Source: Candidatus Kuenenia stuttgartensis (GTDB lineage Bacteria; Planctomycetota; Phycisphaerae; Phycisphaerales; SM1A02). From it: a DNA stretch of 64,000 nt. Shown here one piece after another: positions 33,920 through 42,498 of this stretch. Location of the stretch: contig CAMDMA010000016.1 in NCBI GenBank assembly GCA_945902075.1, positions 1 through 64,000 on the forward strand. The letters are read 5' to 3'. The notes under the pieces are model-generated. The model was not told where the DNA came from. It did no database searches and saw only the letters and a program-made list of their open reading frames with translations. Both the position numbers and the translations under genes were made by a program. Each line of letters begins with the position of its first letter. Position 1 is the stretch's first letter.

Positions 33920-35647
33920 ATGGAAACATTGATAAGGTCGCGGTTGTCGCGGCGCGTCGCCATGGCATGCTTCGGCTGCTCCATGCGTCGAAGTCTGACC
34001 TACATCCTCGCCCTTGCAGAGCTTATCGCCTGCATGCTCGCATCGCGTGCGTTCTCCCAGTCCTGTGCGCTTTACGCAACAGACTTTGGCGCATTCAGCG
34101 GCCCGCCGGATTTGTTGGACGGGGAGTTTCGAGTGCTGTGGTGCCCGTCGGGAGCCTCTATCACAAGCTCCAACTTTTGTCCGACGGGGAACGCGTTCAA
34201 ACTCGACTCTTCGAGCGATGATCCTGTGATTCTTGTCACGACGGGTTCGTCAGGCTGCACTGCTATCGAGATCACGTTGACTTACGCGCAATACGCGGCC
34301 TCAGGAACAGTGGTGCGCTATGGCACAACGAACGCGACCACGATCAGTTGCGCCGCGTCGACGCCCAACACGCTCGGCGCACTTGTGACGACTGGCGGCG
34401 TGTGCACGACTTTTTCCGCGACCATTCCACTTGCGGGAATGAAGGGCGTGTTCATTCGCTTTGATCATGGATCGAATAGCAACGCGCTGACGATCGACGA
34501 TTGCACGATTCGGCGCGTTGGTTGTTGTGCCTCAGGCGGGCACCCATGCTGTGAGACGGGCGCGGCTGGTTGCGCCGACGCCGCGATCGCGAATTGTGTG
34601 TGCGCGACCGATCCGTTTTGCTGCAGCAACGAATGGGACGCGCAGTGCATCGCGGAGGTCACCGAGTTTGGCTGCGGATCCTGCGATGGCGGTGCCGCGT
34701 GTCTTGATGGACTTTCCATTGGATTTGGCACGCTCTACTCAGGCGGAAGCATTTGCTCGAAGTTTCCTGAAATCTTCGAACGCTGCGAAGGCGTTGCGCC
34801 GTTTCTGACCTCGAGCCTCGGATGCGCGACGAGTAGTGATATGGCACTACGATTTTCGCAGGGATATCCCTATTCCGCTGCGATTACGCGCTGTGTGGAT
34901 TTTGCGGAGCGAACGTCGCCGGCACTCGCCTTTCGCTATTCAAAAACGACAGGAACACTCGGCCCAAAAATTGATGTCTCACTCGATGGAGCATCGTGGA
35001 CGACGGCGTGGAGCGCGCCAATCTCATTTCCGGGCGACTGCGCCCCAGTGCTCCTCGATCTCGCGTCGATCGCCGGAGAACCCGCGGTGTGGTTCCGCTT
35101 CACGAGTGGATCAAGCGTCTCAAATCTTGCGACATTCGACGATATCGAACTCGTCGAAATTGACAGCACCCCGCACGACTGTTGCACGATCGGCACGCCG
35201 GGTTGTCAGGACAAGGAAACCAGTGCCTGCGTCTGCGCGCTCGATGCCTATTGCTGCGAAACAGAATGGGATGAACTTTGTACAGCGATCGCCACGGTGT
35301 ACTGCAACGCGGCGTGCCCGAACATCCCGGTGTGCGGATCATCCACGGCGGGAAGTTGCTTTGTGGCACGAAACACGCCTGCCTGCGCCGACGCAACGTG
35401 CTGCCGCGCAGTTTGTGATCTTGATGCCTACTGCTGCGAAACCGAGTGGGATGCGGCCTGCGCGGCTCAAGCGATCGCACTCTGCACGACTTCGGGCGAT
35501 GTTGATGGTGACGGCGTGGTGGGCGCGGTCGACCTCGCGATCGTGCTCAACACATGGGGGCAGTCGGGCGTGGCTGCGGATGTCGATGGGAGTGGCTCAG
35601 TGGACGCTGGCGATCTCGCAGCCGTTTTGTCGAATTGGTCGACATGA
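33920..35647 (+). CDS. Secreted Cys-rich protein with CC-x3-WD-x2-C repeats and dockerin repeats
   Basis: A 575-residue exported protein with a signal peptide (ILALAELIACMLASRAFS, cleavage before QS). The start is uncertain: ATG at 33920, 33962 or 33983; the last gives the most normal signal length. The body has two beta-rich halves, each ended by Cys-rich blocks. Three similar blocks read DPFCCSNEWDAQC, DAYCCETEWDELC and DAYCCETEWDAAC, each preceded by a short Cys-containing lead (CCETG, CCTIG, ATCCRAVC). These look like small disulfide-rich units. The C-terminus has two dockerin-type repeats (VDGDGVVGAVDLAIVLNTWG and VDGSGSVDAGDLAAVLSNWS). No catalytic motif is seen. The gene follows the carboxypeptidase gene by 67 bp on the same strand. 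Confidence 0.75.
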   Translation: METLIRSRLSRRVAMACFGCSMRRSLTYILALAELIACMLASRAFSQSCALYATDFGAFSGPPDLLDGEFRVLWCPSGASITSSNFCPTGNAFKLDSSSDDPVILVTTGSSGCTAIEITLTYAQYAASGTVVRYGTTNATTISCAASTPNTLGALVTTGGVCTTFSATIPLAGMKGVFIRFDHGSNSNALTIDDCTIRRVGCCASGGHPCCETGAAGCADAAIANCVCATDPFCCSNEWDAQCIAEVTEFGCGSCDGGAACLDGLSIGFGTLYSGGSICSKFPEIFERCEGVAPFLTSSLGCATSSDMALRFSQGYPYSAAITRCVDFAERTSPALAFRYSKTTGTLGPKIDVSLDGASWTTAWSAPISFPGDCAPVLLDLASIAGEPAVWFRFTSGSSVSNLATFDDIELVEIDSTPHDCCTIGTPGCQDKETSACVCALDAYCCETEWDELCTAIATVYCNAACPNIPVCGSSTAGSCFVARNTPACADATCCRAVCDLDAYCCETEWDAACAAQAIALCTTSGDVDGDGVVGAVDLAIVLNTWGQSGVAADVDGSGSVDAGDLAAVLSNWST

Positions 35648-35658
35648 GCGCGTTGCGA

Positions 35659-36642
35659 TCAGGATTCGCGCGCCACGACGCGATTCGCCAACTCGAGGAG
35701 GAGTTCGCGCGAATGTGCGCGACGCGTTTGTGGCAGTCCGCGCTTTGCGTCCTCTACGATTGCGACTGCACGCGCGCGAGCCGCATCAATCGAGCCAGAG
35801 CGCGTCAGTACCCGGCGCAGTGCCGGTCCATCTTTCGCATCGATCGCCTCAAGCGCAGCCAGACGATCCGCGCCCTGGTTGTGGGCGATGTGCAGGATCA
35901 TCGGTAGCGTGAGTTTTCCTTTCTCGAGGTCTCTTCCGATCGATTTGCCGACGGTCGCTTCGTCGCCAAGAAGGTCGAGTAAGTCGTCTTGAATCTGGAA
36001 GGCGACGCCGAGATTCTCGCCAAACGCGCGCATCGCCGCGATTTCCGCAGCAGTCGCGCCCGCAAGTTTCGTTCCGAGCTCGCACGCCGCGCCAACGAGT
36101 ACGGCAGTCTTGCGGCGCACAATCTCGAAATAGGTGTTCTCATCGAGGGAGAGGTCATGTCGCCGCGAGAGTTGCACCAATTCGCCTTCGCAGAGCGTGT
36201 TGGTGACCTCCCCTAGTCGGAGGTTGAGCGCAGGGTCACCCGCACGCGAACAGAGGTGAAACGCATTCGAGATCAGATAGTCGCCGAGCATGACGGCCGT
36301 TTCATTCCCGCGAAGAAAGTTCACCGTCTCTCCGCGCCGTCGTACTTCTGCATCATCGAGCACATCGTCGTGTACGAGCGTCGCCATGTGGATCATCTCG
36401 ACCGTTCCGGCAACGATGTCATGCTCCGGCCGCAGCGATTCGCCGTCCGCCGTGAACGCGAGTCCGGAGACAAGCACCAGCGTCGGGCGCAGCATCTTTC
36501 CGCGGTAGCGCTCGACATGACGGCAGAGTTCGTTGACCGCCGGAAACGCACTCGTCAATTGGGTATCGAAGAGTGTTTCGACACGCGAGAGCCCAGCTGC
36601 GATGTCGGCGGCGAGGGCGTTGTCTGGAAATGCTGCGCTCAT
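35659..36642 (-). CDS. Polyprenyl (trans-isoprenyl) diphosphate synthase
   Basis: A 327-residue isoprenoid chain-elongation enzyme that condenses isopentenyl diphosphate with allylic diphosphates. The first Asp-rich motif is LVHDDVLDDAEVRRG-like (DDVLDD, ~residues 90-95), followed by GNETAVMLGDYL; the second is FQIQDDLLDLLGD (~215-227). The KMLRPTLVLVSG segment near residue 48 is the isopentenyl-binding region. The product length cannot be read reliably, but it fits a medium- to long-chain synthase such as octaprenyl or heptaprenyl type for quinone side chains. The start at 36642 is 43 bp from the methyltransferase stop; that gene lies upstream on the same strand. The dockerin gene converges on it with 11 bp between stops. 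Confidence 0.92.
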   Translation of the reverse strand: MSAAFPDNALAADIAAGLSRVETLFDTQLTSAFPAVNELCRHVERYRGKMLRPTLVLVSGLAFTADGESLRPEHDIVAGTVEMIHMATLVHDDVLDDAEVRRRGETVNFLRGNETAVMLGDYLISNAFHLCSRAGDPALNLRLGEVTNTLCEGELVQLSRRHDLSLDENTYFEIVRRKTAVLVGAACELGTKLAGATAAEIAAMRAFGENLGVAFQIQDDLLDLLGDEATVGKSIGRDLEKGKLTLPMILHIAHNQGADRLAALEAIDAKDGPALRRVLTRSGSIDAARARAVAIVEDAKRGLPQTRRAHSRELLLELANRVVARES

Positions 36643-36685
36643 GGACAACCCTTCGCGCGTTGCCACGGTGCAGAGTCGCACATGT

Positions 36686-37639
36686 TCATTTCTTCGCAGC
36701 CTTCGCGCGCGGCTTGCGCTTCTCCGCCACCAGGTACGCGATCCAACCGGCGCATGCTTCGCCGCGCGTCGAGGGCTTGAAAATGCCGTTGCCGCCGTTT
36801 GACTTGCTGTCGGTGCCTTCCCAATACACAGTGGTTTGGGCAAAGCCCGCCTCGCGCAACGCGTCCTGAATCTCCGGGAGGCTCCACAGTCGCCAGCGGT
36901 AGGTGAAGGCGCGCTTCATCTCGCTGCCATCTGGAAAGCGGAAGTGAATGTGATTGACCACATCTCCAGAGATCGGGTTATAGACATTCTGATCCCACAC
37001 ATAGGTGAAGCCGTCGAGGCTTCGTTCTTCTTCCACCTCGCTATGAGATTCGCTTCCGCCGTAGGCATCACAGATAAAGAGCCCGTCGTCCGCAAGCGAT
37101 TCGAACACCCGGCGGAAGTAGCGCACGAGCATCGCGCGCTCCTTGAAGATGAAGTAGCTGAAGTTCATCGCGACGATGGTTTCAACCTTTGGCGTTTCGA
37201 CCTCAAGCACATTGGCCTCAAGCACGGTGATGCGTGAGGAGATCGACGCGGGCAGATGCGCGCGATGACGATGCTCGCCCCAAAGGATCACCGAGCGGTC
37301 GAGGTCGACGCCGATCGCGTGGTTGGTCGGGCGTCGTCGAGCCCACTCAGTACATGCCTTCGCGGTTCCGCAAAAATCTTCTCGGAGCGTTGTGGCGAGT
37401 CGGCCACGCTTTGACTTCCACGCCTTGTCGATAAAGTCGCATTCGGCGACGACTTCTTGCACAGCGAGTTCATAGAGTTCGTGCTTATCGCTGTTTGCAG
37501 CCGTGCGCCAAACGCCAGCGCGCTTTGCACGCGCGGCTTTGGGCTTTGCGCCTGCGCCTTTTGTTGTTGAGTTGGCAGAGGCTGCGCTGCGACTTTTCGT
37601 GGTCTTCGCGCGTGACGTGGAGTTCGGAGTTCGTGCCAT
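36686..37639 (-). CDS. Class I SAM-dependent methyltransferase with lysine-rich tails
   Basis: A 317-residue protein. The first ~45 residues are Lys/Ala/Ser-rich (AKTTKSRSAASANSTTKGAG), like the tail of a histone H1, and the end KRKPRAKAAKK is also basic. The core has class I methyltransferase motifs: EDFCGTAKACTEWA (motif I, SAM binding), IGVDLDRSVILWG (motif II Asp), VAMNFSYFIFKER (motif IV region) and DGLFICDAYGG. Basic tails suggest binding to DNA or RNA, but the substrate is unknown. It precedes the polyprenyl synthase by 43 bp; a quinone methyltransferase is not indicated, since the fold details do not match UbiE in the parts I can read. Confidence 0.75.
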   Translation of the reverse strand: MARTPNSTSRAKTTKSRSAASANSTTKGAGAKPKAARAKRAGVWRTAANSDKHELYELAVQEVVAECDFIDKAWKSKRGRLATTLREDFCGTAKACTEWARRRPTNHAIGVDLDRSVILWGEHRHRAHLPASISSRITVLEANVLEVETPKVETIVAMNFSYFIFKERAMLVRYFRRVFESLADDGLFICDAYGGSESHSEVEEERSLDGFTYVWDQNVYNPISGDVVNHIHFRFPDGSEMKRAFTYRWRLWSLPEIQDALREAGFAQTTVYWEGTDSKSNGGNGIFKPSTRGEACAGWIAYLVAEKRKPRAKAAKK

Positions 37640-37656
37640 AGGGAGTGCGAAAGATA

Positions 37657-37681
37657 CCGCCCGGCGTGTCAGGCCGGGCGG
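37657..37681 (-). terminator. Hairpin after the thioredoxin-fold gene, probable terminator
   Basis: A perfect 9-bp stem (ccgcccggc / gccgggcgg) with a 7-base loop, 48 bp after the stop of the upstream minus-strand gene and 18 bp before the methyltransferase start. The following minus-strand sequence TATCTTTC is only weakly T-rich. Confidence 0.5.
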
Positions 37682-37728
37682 TTGTGTAGTTGAGTCGGGG
37701 AGTTCTCTGCGCGAGGCGAGTCAGAACG

Positions 37729-39000
37729 TCAGCGCCTAGACCTTGACCAGCGATTGCCGGTCGCGCCTGCGCCGCCACCTGACGCGGTCACGAGCGCGCG
37801 GTTTGCTGCAACGAGTCTGCTCACGACATCGGCGTTCAGGCTACTTGGGTGACCCTGCCAACGGACGATGCCGTCCGAAGAGATCACCGCAACGTGAGGA
37901 ATCCCGCGGATTCCAAAGACATTCTTCATGCGCGCCTGCGAATCAAGCCCGACCGAATAGGCGAAATCGCTCTTGTTCAGGCGGTACTTCAGCACACCTT
38001 CATCGAAGTCGCGCGAACTCTCATCGGTGATGCCCATGCAGGCAATGTCATTCGGATAGGCCTTCGCAATTTCGTTCATATGCGGAATCGCCGCGCGGCA
38101 GGGGTTACACCAGGTTGCCCAGAAGTCAACCACCGCGAGCTTGCCACGTGTGTTCGGTTCTGCATTCCACCACTTTTGTACGGCGAGGTCTGGCGCAGGC
38201 TTTCCGCGAAGATCGGTCGCACTTCCGACCGCATCGGTGAAAGTGGGAAACACGACATCGCTACTCGTCGCGACCTTGCCCTCGTCGCGCGCCTTCGCAG
38301 CGATCGATGGGTCATAGGTTTCCGCCGCGAGTTCTTTGGCGGTGGCTGTGATTCCGATGGGGCTTAGTCCCGCGTAGCGCACATTGCCCTGACGATCGAC
38401 GATGTAGGCGATTGGCCGGCGGAACGCGCCAAGCTCGTCGCAGAACGCGCCGGACGCATCGAGGAGAATCGGCGCATCAAGCTTGCGCTTCTCGATCGCG
38501 GCTCTCGCCTTTTTGGAATCTTCGTTGTCAAGTTCTTCGGGCGTGTGCACCGCGATGAGCGAGATGTCCTCGGCGGGCAGGCCCGCGTTGGCGATGGCCG
38601 TCCTCGCCTCCTCAACAGCAACAAGTCCAGCGACATTTTTCGTGGTGAAAGTCTGGATCACGATGACCTTCCCGCGAAGATCCGTCGCAGCCTTTACTTT
38701 CATGTTCAAGAGCTCTGCATCCTCCGGAAACGCGGGCATTGCAAATCCGATGGCTGCATCGCTCGCAGCTTTGTCGTCGCGGTCGAGTTTGGCAAACCAC
38801 CGCGCGCGTTCGCGAGCAGCCGCTTTCTCCGCCGCTTTTTGAGCCGGCGTGCTGGCAGGCCGGCTCGCGGGACCATTTGTCGGTCCACTTGCGGGTTTGG
38901 GCGCGTTCTGCGGTGCCGAAGCGGCCAGAAGTCCTCCGATCACGAGGCAAGTGGCGAAGGAGAGCGCGACGTGGATGCGGCGGTGGTGGGTGTTTTTCAT
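37729..39000 (-). CDS. Exported protein with two thioredoxin-like domains
   Basis: A 423-residue protein with a signal peptide (VALSFATCLVIGGLLAASA) and a low-complexity Pro/Ala/Ser linker (~residues 28-60) before a Lys/Ala-rich helix. Two thioredoxin-fold domains follow. The first (~100-240) has the DLRGKVIVIQTFTT strand where a CxxC would be expected, but carries FTTKNVAG, so it lacks the redox pair. The second (~265-410) has VVDFWATWCNPCRAAIPHMNEI with a normal WCxPC motif, in the TlpA/ResA style, and a cis-Pro at GIRGIPHVAVIS. It probably reduces disulfides outside the cytoplasm; the first domain may be regulatory or structural. The substrate is not evident. Confidence 0.82.
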   Translation of the reverse strand: MKNTHHRRIHVALSFATCLVIGGLLAASAPQNAPKPASGPTNGPASRPASTPAQKAAEKAAARERARWFAKLDRDDKAASDAAIGFAMPAFPEDAELLNMKVKAATDLRGKVIVIQTFTTKNVAGLVAVEEARTAIANAGLPAEDISLIAVHTPEELDNEDSKKARAAIEKRKLDAPILLDASGAFCDELGAFRRPIAYIVDRQGNVRYAGLSPIGITATAKELAAETYDPSIAAKARDEGKVATSSDVVFPTFTDAVGSATDLRGKPAPDLAVQKWWNAEPNTRGKLAVVDFWATWCNPCRAAIPHMNEIAKAYPNDIACMGITDESSRDFDEGVLKYRLNKSDFAYSVGLDSQARMKNVFGIRGIPHVAVISSDGIVRWQGHPSSLNADVVSRLVAANRALVTASGGGAGATGNRWSRSRR

Positions 39001-39072
39001 GAGAGTGCTCCGGGAGAAGTGTACTGGTGCTGCGTCGTGCGCCCTCCGCGGAAGACGGCTGCACGCGCGGAT

Positions 39073-39921
39073 TCACCGCCAGACGGTCATGGCTGCATTG
39101 TCGATCAGCCGGGTGGCGCCGAGCCGCGCTGCGATGAGAGCACGCGTTGGAAGTTCGAAGCCGCCAACCGGCCGCAACGTGCGCGCATCACGAATGACCG
39201 CGTACTCCGTCTCGAGTCCGTGTGCGTCGAGCGTTTCGCGCATGAGGCGCTCGGCAGTCGCGACCCGTTGGGCTGAATGCGCAATCTGGAGCGCGCGGGC
39301 AAGCGCCAACGCGGCATCGCGCTCGTCCGCTTTGAGGTAGCGGTTCCGGCTCGACATCGCGAGGCCGTCGCGTTCGCGAATGGTTGGGCAGGCAACCACG
39401 CGAAGTCCCGCAAAGCGGGCAGGGTCGGTGGCGACCATGTCTTCGATAAGACGCAGTTGCTGGTAGTCCTTCTCGCCGAAGTAGGCGGCAGAGGCGCCAA
39501 CAAGGTCAAAAAGTCGCCCGACGACCAGCGCGACCCCGGCAAGATGGCCCGGGCGGCAGCTGTCCTCAAGTCCCGGTTGCGTTGCCACCTCTGGGAGCGC
39601 GAGACTTGCGGCCACCGCGCGGGACGCGTCCAGGCCCTCCGGGTAGATCGCCTCCACTGCCGGGACAAACACGCCCGCGACGCCGAGAGGCTCAAGAAGC
39701 GCGCAATCGGCGTCGAGCGTTCGGGGATATCGGCCATAATCCTCGTTTGGTCCGAACTGCGTCGGATTCACAAAGATGCTGACGATGACCGGCCGACCGG
39801 CCTCCGCCGCACGCTTGACAAGCGACGCGTGCCCCTCATGAAGAGCACCCATCGTTGGCACAAATCCGCAGGCATGAAAGGCGGGGGAGGCGAGTTCGGA
39901 CGGGTCTTCGATGAGTCGCAT
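39073..39921 (-). CDS. panC: Pantothenate synthetase
   Basis: A 282-residue enzyme that joins pantoate and beta-alanine using ATP. Motifs are complete: FVPTMGALHEGHASL (HIGH-like ATP motif), SIFVNPTQFGPNEDYGRYPRT without the last residues being in doubt, the pantoate region RPGHLAGVALVVGRLFDLV, FGEKDYQQ, and the KMSKS-equivalent GLAMSSRNRYL. Length matches PanC (about 280). Start ATG at 39921. It diverges from the iscS gene with 168 bp between starts, and is followed by the double thioredoxin gene. panB and panD are not in this window. Confidence 0.96.
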   Translation of the reverse strand: MRLIEDPSELASPAFHACGFVPTMGALHEGHASLVKRAAEAGRPVIVSIFVNPTQFGPNEDYGRYPRTLDADCALLEPLGVAGVFVPAVEAIYPEGLDASRAVAASLALPEVATQPGLEDSCRPGHLAGVALVVGRLFDLVGASAAYFGEKDYQQLRLIEDMVATDPARFAGLRVVACPTIRERDGLAMSSRNRYLKADERDAALALARALQIAHSAQRVATAERLMRETLDAHGLETEYAVIRDARTLRPVGGFELPTRALIAARLGATRLIDNAAMTVWR

Positions 39922-40076
39922 AGTTTGAGCGGTCGCGAGAAGTTGCGAATCTCGATTCTAACGATCACTGCGTCTGTTCTCTCCGGTGCGGCGAAGCCGT
40001 ATGATGAGACTCAGTCGCAACAAGAGCAGCCTCGACCACGTGCGGTCTGGGCTGCGCGACGAATCACACCCAAATC

Positions 40077-40081
40077 AGGAG
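40077..40081 (+). promoter_or_regulatory. Ribosome-binding site of iscS
   Basis: AGGAG eight bases upstream of the ATG at 40090. The frame is open much further upstream (to 39277), so this site helps decide the start. Confidence 0.8.
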
Positions 40082-40089
40082 TCATTGCG

Positions 40090-41334
40090 ATGGCAGTCAA
40101 ACTGCCCATCTACTTGGACAACGCCGCAACAACCCGCACCGATCCCCGGGTCGTCGAGGCCATGCTTCCCTACTTCACCGAGAAATTCGGGAACTCCGCG
40201 AGCCGCAACCACAAGTTCGGCTGGGAGGCAGAGGATGGCATCGATCTCGCGCGCGAGCAAGCGGCGGCGCTCATCGGAGCATCGCCGAAGGAAATCGTCT
40301 GGACGAGCGGCTCAACTGAGTCGAACAACCTAGCGATCAAGGGTGCCGCGCGTATGTACGCGAAGCACCCCGAAGGCACCACAGGCGTCTGCCGCGGTCA
40401 CATCATCACCGCGTTGCATGAGCACAAAGCTGTTCTCGATCCCTGCAAGCGCCTGCAGAACGAGGGCTTCGAAGTGACGTTCCTCGAGCCGCCGGCCGAT
40501 GGCGTGATCACCCGCGAGATGGTCGCCGCCGTGATGCGCGACGACACGATCCTGGTGTCGCTCATGTGGGGAAACAACGAGATCGGCACCATCAATGAAG
40601 TGCCCGAAATCGGTGCGCTGTGCCATGAGCGCGGCGTGATCTTTCACACCGACGCGACGCAGTGGGTTGGAAAGATGCCGACCGACGTCGAACGCGACCA
40701 CATCGATCTGATGTCATGGTCGGGGCACAAGATGTACGCGCCAAAGGGTGTCGGCGCGTTGTATGTGCGTCGTCGCAATCCGCGCGTGCGCCTCGAGGCG
40801 ATTCAGGATGGCGGCGGTCACGAGCGCGGTATGCGCTCCGGCACGCTCAACGTCACCGGAATTGTCGGATTCGGAAAAGCGTGCGAACTCGCGATGCATG
40901 AGATGGATTCCGAGCGCGAGCGGCTGCTCACTCTGCGCCGCAAGTTCGAGCGTGAACTTTCCGAACGCCTTGAGGTCGTCCAAGTCAACGGCCATGCCGA
41001 ACGCCGCCTCCCGCACATCGCGAACATCTCGTTCGGCTTTGTCGAGGGCGAATCGCTCCTCATGGGTATCAAGGAAATCGCCTGCTCGTCTGGCTCGGCG
41101 TGTACAAGCGCAAGCCTCGAGCCGAGCTATGTCCTCAAGAGCCTCGGTGTTGGCGACGAACTTGCGCACTCCTCGCTCCGACTCTCGCTTGGCCGTTGGT
41201 CGACCGAGGAGGAAGTCGACTACGCGATTCAGGCAATCGTAAAGGCCGTCAACCACCTCCGCACGATGAGCCCGCTTTGGGACCTTCACAAAGAAGGCAT
41301 CGACGTCAGCAAGATCGAATGGCAGACGCACTGA
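40090..41334 (+). CDS. iscS: Cysteine desulfurase, IscS type
   Basis: A 414-residue PLP enzyme that takes sulfur from cysteine for Fe-S cluster assembly. Visible motifs: YLDNAATTRTDPRV at the start, TSGSTESNN (PLP phosphate), HTDATQWVGK, the Schiff-base lysine in MSWSGHKMYAPKG (~222) and the mobile-loop active-site Cys in CSSGSACTSASLEPSYVL. The order iscS-iscU-iscA is conserved in this window with gaps of 78 and 62 bp and ends in a terminator. No IscR-like regulator is present upstream; the 168 bp between panC and iscS are the likely promoter region. The longer open frame upstream of 40090 is antisense to panC and is not coding. Confidence 0.96.
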   Translation: MAVKLPIYLDNAATTRTDPRVVEAMLPYFTEKFGNSASRNHKFGWEAEDGIDLAREQAAALIGASPKEIVWTSGSTESNNLAIKGAARMYAKHPEGTTGVCRGHIITALHEHKAVLDPCKRLQNEGFEVTFLEPPADGVITREMVAAVMRDDTILVSLMWGNNEIGTINEVPEIGALCHERGVIFHTDATQWVGKMPTDVERDHIDLMSWSGHKMYAPKGVGALYVRRRNPRVRLEAIQDGGGHERGMRSGTLNVTGIVGFGKACELAMHEMDSERERLLTLRRKFERELSERLEVVQVNGHAERRLPHIANISFGFVEGESLLMGIKEIACSSGSACTSASLEPSYVLKSLGVGDELAHSSLRLSLGRWSTEEEVDYAIQAIVKAVNHLRTMSPLWDLHKEGIDVSKIEWQTH

Positions 41335-41412
41335 CTTCGCGCCGCGAGGTCATCGTCCAAACACAACCGCAAATCTCGCGCTGCATCCAGCGCCTATGAA
41401 GGAAGCCACACC

Positions 41413-41847
41413 ATGGCCTACAGCGACAAGGTCATCGACCATTATCAGAATCCCCGCAACGTCGGCAGCTTTGGTACTTCGAAAGAAGTCGCCCAGCGCA
41501 AAGACGTTGGCGTCGGCATCGTCGGCGCACCCGAGTGTGGCGACGTTATGCAACTTCAGCTCCGCATCAACGAGCAGGGCGTCATCGAAGACGCCAAGTT
41601 CAAGTGCTTCGGCTGCGGCTCGGCCATCGCAAGTTCTTCACTCGCAACCGAGTGGATCAAAGGCAAGTCGGTCGATGAGGCGCTCACGATCAAGAACACT
41701 CAAATCGTCGAGGAGTTGAGCCTGCCGCCAGTCAAAATCCACTGCTCCGTTCTTGCGGAGGACTCGATTCGCAGCGCGATCGCCGACTACAAAAAGAAGA
41801 ATGGTCTTGGCGCCGAGCAGGTGGCCGAGGCCGCAGCGCACCACTGA
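41413..41847 (+). CDS. iscU: Iron-sulfur cluster assembly scaffold, IscU type
   Basis: A 144-residue scaffold on which Fe-S clusters are built. Three cluster cysteines are in place: Cys in GAPECGD (~residue 42), CFGCGSAIASSS (~67) and KIHCSVLAEDSI (~111), along with VIDHYQNPRNVGSF at the start and the LPPVKIHCS chaperone-binding-like segment (LPPVK is the HscA recognition motif). A strong AAGGAAG ribosome-binding site lies just upstream. It follows iscS by 78 bp. The C-terminus carries a short extension GLGAEQVAEAAAHH. No hscA/hscB genes are present in the window, although the LPPVK motif is intact. Confidence 0.96.
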   Translation: MAYSDKVIDHYQNPRNVGSFGTSKEVAQRKDVGVGIVGAPECGDVMQLQLRINEQGVIEDAKFKCFGCGSAIASSSLATEWIKGKSVDEALTIKNTQIVEELSLPPVKIHCSVLAEDSIRSAIADYKKKNGLGAEQVAEAAAHH

Positions 41848-41909
41848 TTCGAACACACACCGTTCCAAGTCGAGGCCAAGAGCGCTCGATCCACGAAAGG
41901 ATTTTCACC

Positions 41910-42341
41910 ATGCCAGTTAAAGTTACCGAAACAGCAGCACGCCGCATCGACCAGATCATCGCCGAGCATGGCTTTGAGGCTTCGACCATGAAGCTCCGCG
42001 TGGGCGTGAAGGGCGGCGGATGCTCAGGATTCAATTACACGCTTGATCTCACCGAAGTCCAGAAGGACTCGGACGAGGCGTGGCATTTCACCTACAGCCG
42101 TATTCCCACCGTCTCGACGGCGGAGCTCGGCAATGACGCATCGCAGTCGGGTGGCGGAACGGCGACCGCGACTGCGACCGACGGGACCTTCACCGTCACC
42201 GTCGTATGTGATCCAAAGAGCTACCTCTACCTGAACGGCACGGAAATCGACTACAAGGACGAAATCATGGGCTCGGGATTTGTGTTCAACAATCCGAACT
42301 CGACTTCGACCTGCGGCTGCGGATCGAGTTTCAGCGCCTAA
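41910..42341 (+). CDS. IscA/ErpA-type Fe-S carrier with a ~25-30 residue insertion
   Basis: A 143-residue A-type carrier; typical members have 105-115 residues. Cluster cysteines are conserved: GGGCSGF (~residue 38) and CGCGSSF (~137-139). Residues from AWHFTYSRIPTVSTAEL to about GTFTVTVVCDPKS carry an extra segment (~60-92) rich in Ser, Gly, Thr and Ala (NDASQSGGGTATATATDG) between the strand after KDSDE and the DPKSYLYLNGTEIDY region, where relatives have a short turn. An additional Cys (VVCDPKS) lies next to it. Otherwise the protein follows the family. It is the last gene of the isc operon, preceded by an AAAGGA site. Product assignment is certain; the insertion needs comparison. Confidence 0.92.
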   Translation: MPVKVTETAARRIDQIIAEHGFEASTMKLRVGVKGGGCSGFNYTLDLTEVQKDSDEAWHFTYSRIPTVSTAELGNDASQSGGGTATATATDGTFTVTVVCDPKSYLYLNGTEIDYKDEIMGSGFVFNNPNSTSTCGCGSSFSA

Positions 42342-42395
42342 ATGCCACGGTCTGTTCGAGTCACGCGCGAGCTTTCGCGCGGCGATCGGAGAGCG

Positions 42396-42435
42396 CAAAA
42401 ATCACGAAGGACGCCCTCGGGCGTCCTTCGCTTTT
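42396..42435. terminator. Bidirectional intrinsic terminator after the isc operon
   Basis: A perfect stem cgaaggacgcc / ggcgtccttcg (42405-42430) with loop ctcg. Plus strand: followed by CTTTT (42431-42435). Minus strand: followed by TGATTTTTGC, using the A run at 42397-42401. It serves the isc operon and the convergent small gene at 42499. Confidence 0.92.
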
Positions 42436-42498
42436 ACCAGTGTCATCGTCAAAGACCTCAGTCGATGCACTGTGGTCATGGGATCTCATGTCACCCGT

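Noticed and set aside
39277-40089. Long N-terminal extension of the cysteine desulfurase frame
   Set aside because: It runs antisense through panC; the family start and a good ribosome-binding site place the ATG at 40090.
40090-42341. Search for an IscR-type regulator or binding site near the isc operon
   Set aside because: None was seen in the 168 bp before iscS; no clear inverted repeat was found there.
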